From the NCBI GenBank assembly GCA_020809705.1, contig CP085835.1, positions 3,720,001 to 3,784,000 of the forward strand: DNA of 64,000 bases, read 5' to 3'. The notes under the pieces are model-generated. The model did not search any database. It had not been told where the DNA came from and saw only the letters and a program-made list of their open reading frames with translations. The stretch comes from Calonectria ilicicola. Its lineage: Eukaryota > Ascomycota > Sordariomycetes > Hypocreales > Nectriaceae. Positions within the stretch are counted from its first letter, which is position 1. Every line of letters starts with the position of its first letter. Positions 34,583 through 44,731 of the stretch are shown piece by piece. The translations under genes and the position numbers were made by a program.

Positions 34583-37100
34583 TCAGAGCTGATCAAACCA
34601 AGCCGTAGAATCAAGCATGGCGATGTCCACGTATTTCCACCAGTCAGGTGGCAGCCTGTCCTCGGTGCTACCTTGATGTTCATTCTGCTCGTCCCCGATG
34701 TTCACAGTATTGTTCAGTTGACAGAAAAGGAACCTGGAGAGTCCCACATAGAGGTTTGCTGCTGACGTGGGAGGAAGCTCTTCTGCAATTTTCTCCAAAT
34801 GCTCTGAAATCGCATGCACCTTTGAAGAAGCCTCCATGACGTCCGCAGCGGGTAGGCCGCCCCGCCTAACAGCCTGTTGGTTAAAGATTATGTCAGTATC
34901 GTAGAAAATCCAAGTCATAGATGAAAGTTGTAGGAACACCTACCTGAATAATTTCAGCAATTGCATGGCAAATCATGATATACATGTTGTTATGGAGCCC
35001 GAACATGAGTTCGATGAATACATTGTCGAATAGCACAAGGCTGAGAACTCGGCTAGCGACACTAAAGGTCTGGTGGGAGACTGCTGATAGCTCGCTCGAT
35101 GCCATGGTTTCATCCAGGCCAGTCATATCCTTCAAGGCCTGAGCGCTAAGAACTAGGATGCTATGATCCATGTAGAAAGCCAGGACTGGCAGAAATTGTG
35201 ATGATTCAGAACCATCTGAAGTACATCGGGTAGTGCGGATCTGATCCAATGTTCGAAAAGCATCTGAATGCCAGTCAAAAATAGACTTCAATGTCCATTC
35301 TGAGCGTTTTTGCTGTTCCATGGCATTCAACTGTGACACATTACTGTCAATTTATTTGCTCGTATGCTTTCAGAGTCCATAAACGCACCAAGGACCGTCT
35401 TATCTCCACAATACCACTAATAACTCGATCGTGCGGGCTGTTCATCGAACTTTGCCACCACTCATCAGCGGTTGCTGGAATTTCCTTCCAGGAAACACTT
35501 ATTGGGCGGCCAGTTATTATACCAAAGCTCTTATCAGCGATAAATACGTATAGCCAAGTCCTCTCGAAGTTGCGAATGAGGCGCCTTTTGTAATTGGCGG
35601 TCGCATCAGGGGCCAAGGCATCGACTTGATCGGAAATAGTGGCGGCTCTATGGATTCCCAGCTCTCTTGCAACCTGTACAGCCTACCCCAGAATATGATG
35701 GCCATCAATACTATATTCATTATACCTGGCTTGGGGCAGTTCGGAGTTGAGATTCTTACATGGCTCAAGTGCAACCAACAAGGATCATCGGATTGCCGTT
35801 CGCAAATCGGTGCCCAGTACAGCATATTGATGATGGCCTGAACCGTCTCTAAGGATTTGACGGAAAGGGCTATGGACCACTTCACACTCCCTTCTGCCAT
35901 CGACAGCAACGCAGGATAAATTACTCTATCCCTTGGGCGCACTGAAACGGCGCAGCCAAGGGCGCAAATAACTGAAAAGAGGGTAAAGGATGCAGAATAG
36001 ACATATTCGGGTGTATGTAAGCTTGGGTCCAGCAAGCCTACAACGGGGTTTCGAATCTTGAAAAAGCTGTGAGCATAACCAGTTAGAATAGAGATGTAAA
36101 GGCCACAGTTGTTGGCTTGGGGAGAGGTGGGGCGAACAGTTTGAAATACCATGAGACATCGCTTTGGTCAATTAGCCGCGCCGTGATGGGATCGCATGCC
36201 GTTGTGTCCAGCTTTAGCGTATGACCTACTGATTGAGACATCAAGACCTGCCAGTCCGTTTGCTGAGCTGCATGGGGGGCTGGGGATGAAGAAGGGTAAG
36301 TTTCCTGGAGCCCGGGATGAGTAGAAGGGGTGAGGCCTTACCGAAATATTTGGCTAATCGCTCACCGAAAACTTCGGCAGCACCGCTACGGCCGGCTTGA
36401 TATTTAAAAAAGCAGCCTATTTTGGGGTTTTCGTTCCGGGAAGCAGGAACAACTTCAGCAGCGACGGCAGCAGCCATCATATTCAAGGGAGATACTAGGG
36501 AATATCGGGCGTCAGTCTCGATGTCATTGTGGCTGGGCCCCGATGTATGATCACCCATGGGAAGATGATCTTCGTTGACCGAGGCGGCGGGGACAACTTC
36601 AGTGTGCCCAAGCGGCAGGGTATCGTTGGAGTGATCCAGGGTGGAGTCAAGGAGGGCTGAAACGACTTGATCTCGCACACCACTCTCGTTGATTCGTGAC
36701 AGTAGCTTATCGACAGTAGTGGGCTTGCTAGCCTCGCGTCAGTCGAGACACCGGCTAGTCCGGATTGTGAGGTCATACTTCATGCTTCCCAATTTACGTC
36801 CACGGTTGGAGCCAGCCGGGTAACGACACTGGCGTCCCTGTGAAATGCAGCGCGAGCTGTTTGTGTGAGTCGCGATTGGGCTCACGCCACGCCCCGGTAT
36901 CTTGGTTTGAGCTTGAACACTCACCATGGTGTTTCCCGATCACACCGCTGCCTCATAGAGCGACAGTTCAAGCATGCCGTGCGCCTTTGCACGCCCGCCT
37001 CAGTGACTGGTTGTGTGTTGCGCTGTTCGTGTCCATGGCCCGGCTCCTCATCTGCTGACTGTTGCGCCCCTGTCTGCTGGCCAGATCTGTTTGCGGACAT
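34583..37100 (-). CDS. Zn2Cys6 transcription factor with fungal-TF domain
   Basis: Eight exons on the minus strand: 37100-36925, 36856-36779, 36727-36342, 36279-36138, 36066-35760, 35682-35389, 35330-34944 and 34873-34583; 686 residues. The binuclear zinc cluster is perfect: cysteines 43, 46, 53, 59, 62 and 69 (C-x2-C-x6-C-x5-C-x2-C-x6-C), split by intron 1 between C59's first two and last bases. A basic linker GSNRGRKLG follows. The middle region (NPVVGLLDPSLHTPEYVYSA, ARELGIHRAA, RTWLYVFIADKSFG) is the fungal-specific TF (MHR) domain. Nuclear regulator; target unknown. It neighbours the cysteine-rich peptide gene (33.6-37.9 kb, same strand), but regulation of it is not shown. Intron 4 uses donor GTTCGC and intron 6 GTGCGT; both keep the frame. 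Confidence 0.88.
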
Positions 37101-37503
37101 TGGGTCTCTGGATTGAGATTCGGGATGTGACGGCGACTAAAACAGTGTCTGAATTCCGGTGTAAGTTGCTAGCGATTTGGTATTCTAAGGTGTCTTGATC
37201 TAGTCACCGCTAGCTACCACGTGACTATTCAGTCCCGCCCTAAATATCAGTCCTGAGACGAGACTTTTGCAGAGCACACACATCGAGTTGTGACTAGAAA
37301 TCATGAATGCAAGACGTTCATGCTTTAATAACCATAGGTTTGATAATTAAAAACTTTATCATATTAAAGCTATCCATCCATACATGCGGGAATATCCGGC
37401 CTGACTTGCTCCCCCACGAGGCGCGTATATACTTGCCTATGAGAGGTGGATGTCAAACCTTCAGGTTTGATTTGAAATTGGCTCGAAATGTTCCCAATGC
37501 TTT
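37101..37503. other. Promoter region of the Zn2Cys6 gene
   Basis: About 400 bp between two genes on the same strand. No frame, repeat or recognised site is seen. Confidence 0.5.
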
Positions 37504-37884
37504 TTACGCCTTTCTACATCGACTTTTACTGATAAGACCTTCAAGTTCTGTCTTGCATGTCAATCCGTCTCCGCAATTGCAGTGCGTTGGGTAAAGCCCT
37601 TCTTGTATTTCGTTGCCTTTATGAAAATTAATAATCGTTCATTGAGACTACTCAGCCGCGACTCACTACAAATGTCACCCTCCTCGCCGATAGGGCCACA
37701 TCTGTTCCCGCTCAACAAGGGTCGACGACAGCACTCATTCTCGTCGCAATCATTGTCTGGTTTAATAGAGTTAGGCAATTTATTCAAATATCCAATACAT
37801 GTACTCACCGTGACTGCAAATCTGGCCTAGAGCCCCTCTATGCATGAATAATGCGAGGATGATAAGAAAATAAAACGCTTTCAT
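37504..37884 (-). CDS. Small secreted ten-cysteine peptide, prokineticin/MIT-like spacing
   Basis: Three short exons, 37884-37809, 37756-37667 and 37616-37504, with GT-AG introns of 52 and 50 nt that both begin GTGAGT; 92 residues. A hydrophobic signal peptide covers about residues 1-20. The mature part has ten cysteines at 23, 29, 34, 35, 45, 55, 68, 70, 76 and 89, i.e. C-x5-C-x4-CC-x9-C-x9-C-x12-C-x-C-x5-C-x12-C. This order, with the CC pair and a CxC near the end, is the layout of the colipase/prokineticin/MIT fold of five disulfides, known mainly from animals and some venoms. A comparable fold is inferred from spacing only; activity is unknown and could be an extracellular effector, inhibitor or antimicrobial. 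The exons are too short to be seen without splicing. Confidence 0.7.
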
Positions 37885-39064
37885 AGTGATCCTGAAATTT
37901 TATATATTGTAGAATGATTCCTTCACAGATTGCCTGGTTAGAGTAGAAGAAGACGCTCAAGATTTTATAGCATGCAGAGTCCATCATTTTGCTTGCCTCA
38001 TCCTAACAAGCACTAAATTCCCTCACAGGTTACCAAAGAGACATTGGACCTGGCATGACGTATCTGTGACTTGTTCGTCACAAGCACAGCAGCCACAGAA
38101 CGCTCCGCCAGAAACTAAGGAACCTCCATTTTGCTGATCAGCCCCACGGCATTAGCTTGATCTGATCTTAGATAGGGACGATCACAGGTGGCGATTCTTG
38201 TGCTCAGCTTAGCGTGCTTAAATGTCTCTGAATAACATGTGATAACATTTGGATATCTCATCATACAGGCGCTGGAAATGAAATATGGTTGCCGTCATAG
38301 CAATGATCCAAGTTACAACAAAAAGCGCATAAATATAAACGGACTATGATTTATCGTGATGTTTTACACTGTACAGCTTTTGGGGTCGCTGCAACTACAA
38401 CCATTAGACTAAATTGTGGACCGTGGCTTGTCGCTCTTGATCTACGTCATGATCAAAGGCTTCGGATGTGACCCACAAGGTCATTTGCCCGCTGTGCCAT
38501 GTCTTGGTTACCGAAATTGGGTCCCTTGTTAGTCACTAATTGCAAGCACCGCATCGTTTAGATAGGCTCTAAAAACAAGAAATGCTGTGGTTAAGCCTAT
38601 TTTGCTTATTTGATTTGTAATTCGGCCGACTCACTCTGGTGGCTTGGGCAGCCCAGAACTTAGAGTAATTGAAGCCGAGCTGAATATGTCACAAAAGCAT
38701 CACAACCATGAGACATATGATACATGATGGATAAAAAAAAAAAGAGCGGTGTGAGAGCATCATTCGAGCCAATCAGTGTTCATTAAACGAGAACGAAGTT
38801 GCGGTAGCACCTGGCGCGGTTTCTGGATTCCATTTGATGTCCCCTAAGAGGTCTTGCAATGCCGACACAATCATCATGTATCACTTCTAGCTTACGCAAT
38901 CCGACAGAAAAAAGAACCCATGGTCCGTTTATTTCGACCAGGCTCGTGAAGATCCTGTAACAATGCGTTGAGATATAGGGTAAGGTCACGTTGCTCTTGG
39001 TGAGAGGCGCGCCACATCGGGGAGCAAGATATTAATTACTAAGATGACCAAGGCCATTCTGCAC
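37885..39064. other. Intergenic, between the small peptide gene and the piggyBac relic
   Basis: 1.2 kb of AT-rich DNA with a poly-A tract at about 38732-38743. No supported gene is present. Confidence 0.5.
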
Positions 39065-39092
39065 TATCCCTTTAACTGCGTTAGCCCTCCAC
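39065..39092 (+). repeat. piggyBac left inverted repeat
   Basis: 28 bp starting TATCCCTTTAACTGCG; identical to the reverse complement of 41137-41164. Sequence inside the ends diverges at once. Confidence 0.85.
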
Positions 39093-39158
39093 TTGGGTCA
39101 CGGGCAGGGGTGTATTGCCAATCAAAGTGCTCTAAATTGAAGGTACATCAATTGCCTG

Positions 39159-41022
39159 CTAAATTGGGTGATGCCAGAAGTCCCAGCAACGGTCAGATCT
39201 ACATAACGCTACCTCACACTCTTGACAGCGGTATCGTGACTGCGGCGCCCGGCTGTTTCCACTGACTGTCGATAATGGCCTCCTTTTTTTGTGAGGCCTT
39301 GGCTGACCTAGACGATATCCCTGACAAGCTAAGCATTTAGATTTTCCTTTTCGGACAAGAATATGCTGTGAAACAGGCGTAAATTCGTCTCCAGTCCGAA
39401 TCTGCTTCCTAGTTTGAACTTCTGGACTGTATTTTTGAATGAGGCTATTCCAAATGTGCTGGCGCCAATCTACTGGCTGTGTAAATATCTTCCAATTGGG
39501 CTGCCCTAGCTTTTGCATAGTAAAGGGGTTATTGAGACCTATTTCCAAAAGGAAGTCCCAAGCAAGGACCTTCCAACCGCCCCTCCGAACACGGCGGCTA
39601 GGGCTCCAATACGACCGCATTTGGTCACCTCGATCAACAGCATTCATTTCGTTATTATAGCTGCTAGCCACAGCCGGGATAGAAATCAGCTTGACAGGCT
39701 CAGTACCAAAAAATGCTGTATTGGCCGTGCTGACAGTTTTGCTGTTGTCGGCTTTTTCGCCAACAGTCAATCTTTTCATCGCCTTTGAATACAGTTGACA
39801 ACATCAACACAAGGGCATTGTCTTTCCACGCTATTTGATTGACCTTATTATCAGAGGTCGGAATAGCCCTGACCTCATTAAATTGAAGGCTGCCGGCGGC
39901 GGTGTTGTCTGCAGCTTTCAGCTTGGCTAGGTCAACATAAATACCGCAGTTGCGGCGGGCTGTGCCTGTGGCCCCGTGCCCACATTGACGGAGCCGGCGA
40001 AAGAGGTCACAGGAGGAAAATAGGTTATCTAAAAAGATGTGATATGTGGATTTTGGTAATAGATTTACTAGGGAAATAACCATAGCTTGTGTCGGGTTCA
40101 GATAAATGCCGCTCTTTGGTCTCTTTTGCCGTTGCCGCCGGAGCTGTGATGACCGGTGCCGGTAAGTAGGCCTGATTTTGGTGACTTTAGCCCGGGCTAT
40201 TCCAACTGACCCAAACCTCGGACCTGGCTGGTGCCAAATCCACCTAAGAAAATAGCCTCCTTGGGCTACAATCCACACTTTGAAGCCGGTTGGAATAGGT
40301 TTATTTTTGATAGTTGTTGTCTCAGTAGATCTTCCAAGATAGCGGGCCATAGCTTCATCTACAGCAATATTCGTGCCTGGCTTGTAGAATTGAGTAGACG
40401 CTTGTTGTATTATATCAGACCATTCATTGACCCGGCTAAAGGTCCGGCTGTGAGGCCGGTCTGTTGTGGCTACCTGAATAGTTGTATGATCAAATATTCG
40501 TAGGTGCCGTGATAAGAGCTGAAACCGGTCATAAGACATCCACTTAGTAATTGGATGAACAGCACATTGAGCCTTCGGCTGTAAAGTCTTCCAATAGTCT
40601 TCAATCCTTGGTTCCTTAGTTATTTGCATATAAATCATGATAGTAATCCACACGTAGATTTCTGCAACGAAGGTCGGTTTCCAATTCAACAGCCGTGACC
40701 GCGGGCGCTGTTGACTGCGGCTTTTAGCTTAATCAAGCAAGTGACTAGCCCAGCTATTGGTATATTAAACCCATCTTTCAACTAAGGAAATAGGCAGGAA
40801 TTCTTGGAATAACAATAGCGGGTCTTGGGGCAGCTCTTCAATTATTGCAGCCCGGGCCGGCAGCTCAATTGGCTCAAAGCTGTAGCCGCGGTCAGTGGTC
40901 GGCGCCTTCGTTGGCCGGCAGGTGTTATCCTCAGGCCGCTCGCGGCGGCAGTCATCAGTTGAGATAAAGCTGTCATCGTCATACACATTGATGGCCTCAT
41001 TAGAGGACTGCTGGGTATCCAT
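39159..41022 (-). pseudogene. piggyBac transposase (DDE_Tnp_1_7), inactivated
   Basis: Read from ATG 41022: an acidic N-terminus, then TAA at 40767-40765 and TAA at 40731-40729 in the same frame, after which the frame continues (NWKPTFVAEIYVWI, EPRIEDYW). A frameshift near 39770-39785 moves the rest into another frame ending at 39159. The three catalytic Asp contexts of piggyBac are all present: VDEAMARY, FLDNLFSS and AVDRGDQMR. The C-terminus has a Cys-rich zinc region (CLACQGYR, then CQECEVALC). At least three disabling changes; both TAA codons could be CAA changed by C-to-T mutation, as repeat-induced point mutation would do, but that is inference. Confidence 0.88.
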
Positions 41023-41136
41023 TGTGAATAAAATAATGAATTACATAGTAAAATGAGTTGCATTGATTCTGGAAGTCATTGATGTCACTCGAGGTCACTT
41101 TGCTTTTGCTGGGGTCATGTGGGGCGGGGTACGGAG

Positions 41137-41164
41137 GTGGAGGGCTAACGCAGTTAAAGGGATA
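41137..41164 (-). repeat. piggyBac right inverted repeat
   Basis: 28 bp, reverse complement of the left end at 39065-39092. It lies 203 bp before the ATG of the GRDP-like gene. Confidence 0.85.
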
Positions 41165-41366
41165 ATTTGAAATCCACCCAGCCACTATAGGGATGTGGTG
41201 TGCCGTTGAGCTCTGACACAAGCACCCAAAAATTGAATATAGAAGAGGGGTAGGCACGTGCGGGTCATTGCTTTGGCGCGCCAACTTTTCTTGGCGGCTA
41301 CATGGCCTCAATCCAATCGACGAACCTCTCAAACGCAGTCAAGAACTGTCGCTCATACAGGCGCTG

Positions 41367-42878
41367 ATGCCCCTCTTTAATAGTTTTCGACGCGCAATCT
41401 CGCCCAGAGACAACCAGGCCAATGTAGATCCACACGCATGGCGTCTCCCATCTTCATACCCGGCACCAAAGCCGGGCGCAAAGGAGACCACCATCCCGAA
41501 TCCCCGCATCTTCGCCGGCGCGTTGATCCCACGACAACGCCAGATCGACGGTTCTGAGTACGCTCTGGCTTACCCTGACATCGGCCATGCCGCAGTGCAC
41601 CTCGCCCTGCTCGAATGTTTCTGGAATCTGCGCCTTAATGCGGGTGCATTCAGTGTGCACTTTGACCAGCCTCCTGCGTATGAAGAGAAGCCGCATACCA
41701 CTGGGGATACAGCACCACCCGAGCGTGCCGAGTCGCAGCGGTGGGATCTGCTTGTCAATCTGGCCGTTACACGGTTTGCTGCGTGGTGGACCAACATTGA
41801 CTCTGTGCTGAGACACGCGAATGCATATGCTCACCACGGTGGCGACCAAGTTGCTGTACAATTATCCAAAAACTATCTCCCACCATTGGACGTGTTGCTG
41901 GTATGGTACGCCTTGACGATGAACACAGATGCATATCGTCAATCTATATGCAATAGACCTCAACTTCAGCAGCTGTGCTTTCCCTGGCCGGCGATCCGAG
42001 AGGTCATTGATATGGAAAAGCTGCAGTTCTTGCTCCCCAAAAGCGCCCAAGCGCTGTTCTTTACCATGTCCACACAGTCCGCTGACATTATGAAATGCTT
42101 GGAGAACCCTCCCGCCTACACTGATTGGAGTACTCTACCGGCTGGTCTGAATCTTGCGGCCGAAGTCCACAGGTGCGAAAAGTTTATTGACCAAGCGCAT
42201 CAACTATTATGGATTCGTGCACCTTCTTTAAAAGATTCCTTATCTAGAGCATCTCAAGACTATTTGGAATTTCAACTGAGCAGAGATGTGGTTCAACAAC
42301 AACACCCGAGTAATTTACCCTTTGGTGTTGAACTATTATGGAAAACTCATCAATTGTTTCCTAGTCATTATCAACTCTTTCTCAACCATGTTGGACTAGA
42401 TCAAGCGGAAACCGACAAAAAGCCACCCGTATCTTCTGTTAGCATCATGGGATCAAGTTCTGTTGGGGGTAATGCTGGATCCAACAATTATTGCCTTTGT
42501 TGGACTTGCGAGCGCATTAGAGATTATGTTCCAGCATATGTGCACACTACATTGCTAAACACCCCGAATCCATCCCTAGCAGCAACGTCATCAGCGCCCC
42601 CGCCTAGCGACCTATCTTCACTACTTCCAGACAAAATATTTCAAATTCAAGACGACTTGGGCTTTTACAATGCAGTCGAGGAAGCTCGCAAACATGGAAG
42701 ACCACTTCCGACGAGGCCGCCGACCGCTGAAGAAAAAGAAGCAGAAAAATTTGCCAAAGAGAGACAAAAGGAAGCTGGTTATCTACCAGGACTTAACGAG
42801 TACATTGAAGTTTTACCTGATGGCACTAAAAAAGTCCGACGACATAAGATGCCGACAGCATTTGGTACTGTGATATGA
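41367..42878 (+). CDS. GRDP-like (glycine-rich domain-containing) protein
   Basis: 503 residues, no intron, from the first ATG at 41367; the frame is open upstream to 41268 without an ATG. Family marks: YALAYPDIGHAAVHLALLEC, PPLDVLLVWYALTMNTDAYR, FPWPAIREVIDM, VPFGVELLW-type (LPFGVELLWKTHQLFPSHY) and the cysteine pair region YCLCWTCERIRDY. These match the GRDP-like family (Pfam GRDP-like), whose biochemical role in fungi is unknown. The C-terminus is charged (PPTAEEKEAEKFAKERQKEA). Because the piggyBac relic ends only 203 bp upstream, the original promoter or a 5' exon may have been displaced. Confidence 0.8.
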   Translation: MPLFNSFRRAISPRDNQANVDPHAWRLPSSYPAPKPGAKETTIPNPRIFAGALIPRQRQIDGSEYALAYPDIGHAAVHLALLECFWNLRLNAGAFSVHFDQPPAYEEKPHTTGDTAPPERAESQRWDLLVNLAVTRFAAWWTNIDSVLRHANAYAHHGGDQVAVQLSKNYLPPLDVLLVWYALTMNTDAYRQSICNRPQLQQLCFPWPAIREVIDMEKLQFLLPKSAQALFFTMSTQSADIMKCLENPPAYTDWSTLPAGLNLAAEVHRCEKFIDQAHQLLWIRAPSLKDSLSRASQDYLEFQLSRDVVQQQHPSNLPFGVELLWKTHQLFPSHYQLFLNHVGLDQAETDKKPPVSSVSIMGSSSVGGNAGSNNYCLCWTCERIRDYVPAYVHTTLLNTPNPSLAATSSAPPPSDLSSLLPDKIFQIQDDLGFYNAVEEARKHGRPLPTRPPTAEEKEAEKFAKERQKEAGYLPGLNEYIEVLPDGTKKVRRHKMPTAFGTVI

Positions 42879-44731
42879 CCAATGTTTCATAAGAAGGAAA
42901 AATTCCAAGGGCAAGGTGTAAAATATTCCTCGCGTGTGTTTTTAAAGCACTGAAGGCTAAGGACTACTTTTACCACCTCTTCCTCTTTAACTTTAGTGGA
43001 TCATCATTTATTGCAAAATACTGGAGCCGTTCAAAAGGCACATGACAATTTGAGACGCCGGAACCACAATGATGGGAACGAGAAGTGTGTTGTTCGGCCG
43101 AGCTACTAAACACAACATATTTTGGAAAACATACCATTGTACATCAGAATGCTTGGATCGACATGGGGATCATCCCGTGGGAATTCTGCATTGGGAATTT
43201 ACGTCATTTAGTCCGCGCGTTCCATATTGTTCCTCATTGGTTGGGCGGTTAAGCTTATCTTCAGTGTTTGATCCAATTTACCCAGATCATGATGGTGAGC
43301 TGTCCATTGGCCTGTGCCGGCGTATCTGTACTTATTCTAGTAGAGGTGTGGCTGTGTCATTGGCGTAGCAATACTTGGTGGTACGTGTAGATCAGTGGTA
43401 TTGGTATCTTTTCACAATTCCCTGCTTTGAAACTCTTGGCAAAATGGCTATGCGAAGTCTCAGTGAGTTGCCTGCAAGGATGTGGTCTTAGCAAAGCACG
43501 AGCCTCACTGGGCGCCTATTGCGGCTGTAGCATATTGGCATCATAGAACATGTCAACATGGAAAAAGACTCCGAAAACGATAAACGAGCTTTCAATTCAT
43601 ATTCAAGTGATGTATGTATGTGCTTCCGGATCAAAATAGTTTCGTCCCTGTTGGATCACTTCACCATGCCCGCAATTGCCCCTCACGCAACCTCGGCATG
43701 CCAGTACTGACCTGACAGGGTTCCCTAACTCTACAGCACACTGTAAGCAAGTCGGCTCCACCAATGCCAAGAAACAAAAGAAGAATAGCGACAAACTTAG
43801 ATATGGCGCAAGGTGATAAGGAATGTCCTGGCTGTCGAAGCAAATAGCCGTTTGTGAAAAATGTGAAGGCGCGCATGATGCATCTCAAAGAAACCCAAGA
43901 CCTGAGACACGAAATTTCAACACTGGTTTGGTATGCGTAGCTCTGGTTTCTTAGGCATACATAGCGCTTAATAAACACCACTGGGTTTTGGAATCATGTC
44001 AAGTTGGTTCCAATAGTGAATATTCTGGGGGCGGAGCCATATCCCTCCCTCTCATCCAACGCCAAGACTCCACTTATCAGCCAAGACCCGGGGTGCTCGA
44101 GAGCGATAACGAGAAATTACGACAACTAAGCGATGCGATAGAGCAAATGCGGTATCTGTGAGGAACGGTGAAGAGTTCAACACGGGGCGCTAGAAGCTCT
44201 AAGCGGAGGTTTTCTCATCACGGTACTCTCAGCCTCAAGAATTCATCAACCACCTCCGTACAAACTCTTCGGTTCTGTGACGTTTTAAGTTTACCCACGT
44301 ACCACACAAAAGTCTTGGCAGCTCCTTTCTGGCCATCACCAACTTCCCCAGATTCGACATGATCCCCGTTCCCCAGAGACTTGGCTTGCGTTGCAGAGGG
44401 AGAGGCTCATCTCACCTTGAATGTCAGCGGCATACCAAGTCTTGGTATTACGTCGGCTAGTCCGGGATGGCACGAGTAATGGCTGTCTCTACCCTGGCAG
44501 ACGTTGTAAACGTTACATTAGCGTAAAGGCAAGATAACCACCGGTCAGCTTAGCCAGCACCCAAATCTGACTTGCCATAAAGCGTGGTCCATGCCATCTT
44601 CTTCCGCAATTTTAGCCCGCTGATGTACCCTTTTACTCCTTTTAACTATCATTCAACTCCCCCTTCTTCACTTGGTTCCATCACGACTTTATCTATCGGT
44701 TCCTCGAGAGGAAACCGATTGCTCAAAGGCC
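42879..44731. other. Intergenic, permease promoter side
   Basis: 1.85 kb. No confident gene. A weak candidate small secreted peptide lies at 43604-43876 on the minus strand (see findings). Confidence 0.45.

Larger units (their letters stand above)
39065..41164 (-). mobile_element. Decayed piggyBac-type DNA transposon
   Basis: A 2100-bp element bounded by perfect 28-bp inverted repeats (39065-39092 and 41137-41164) and containing a broken piggyBac transposase on the minus strand. TTAA, the piggyBac target, occurs inside both ends (39072-39075 and 41154-41157), preceded by the same TATCCCT on each side. So either the inverted repeat extends past the expected TTAA duplication or the true ends are the TTAA sites. 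No other flanking duplication is visible. Confidence 0.85.

Noticed and set aside
39044..41332. Frames sharing YPFNCVSPP at both ends of the piggyBac element
   Set aside because: The shared residues are just the translation of the inverted terminal repeat, not a gene family.
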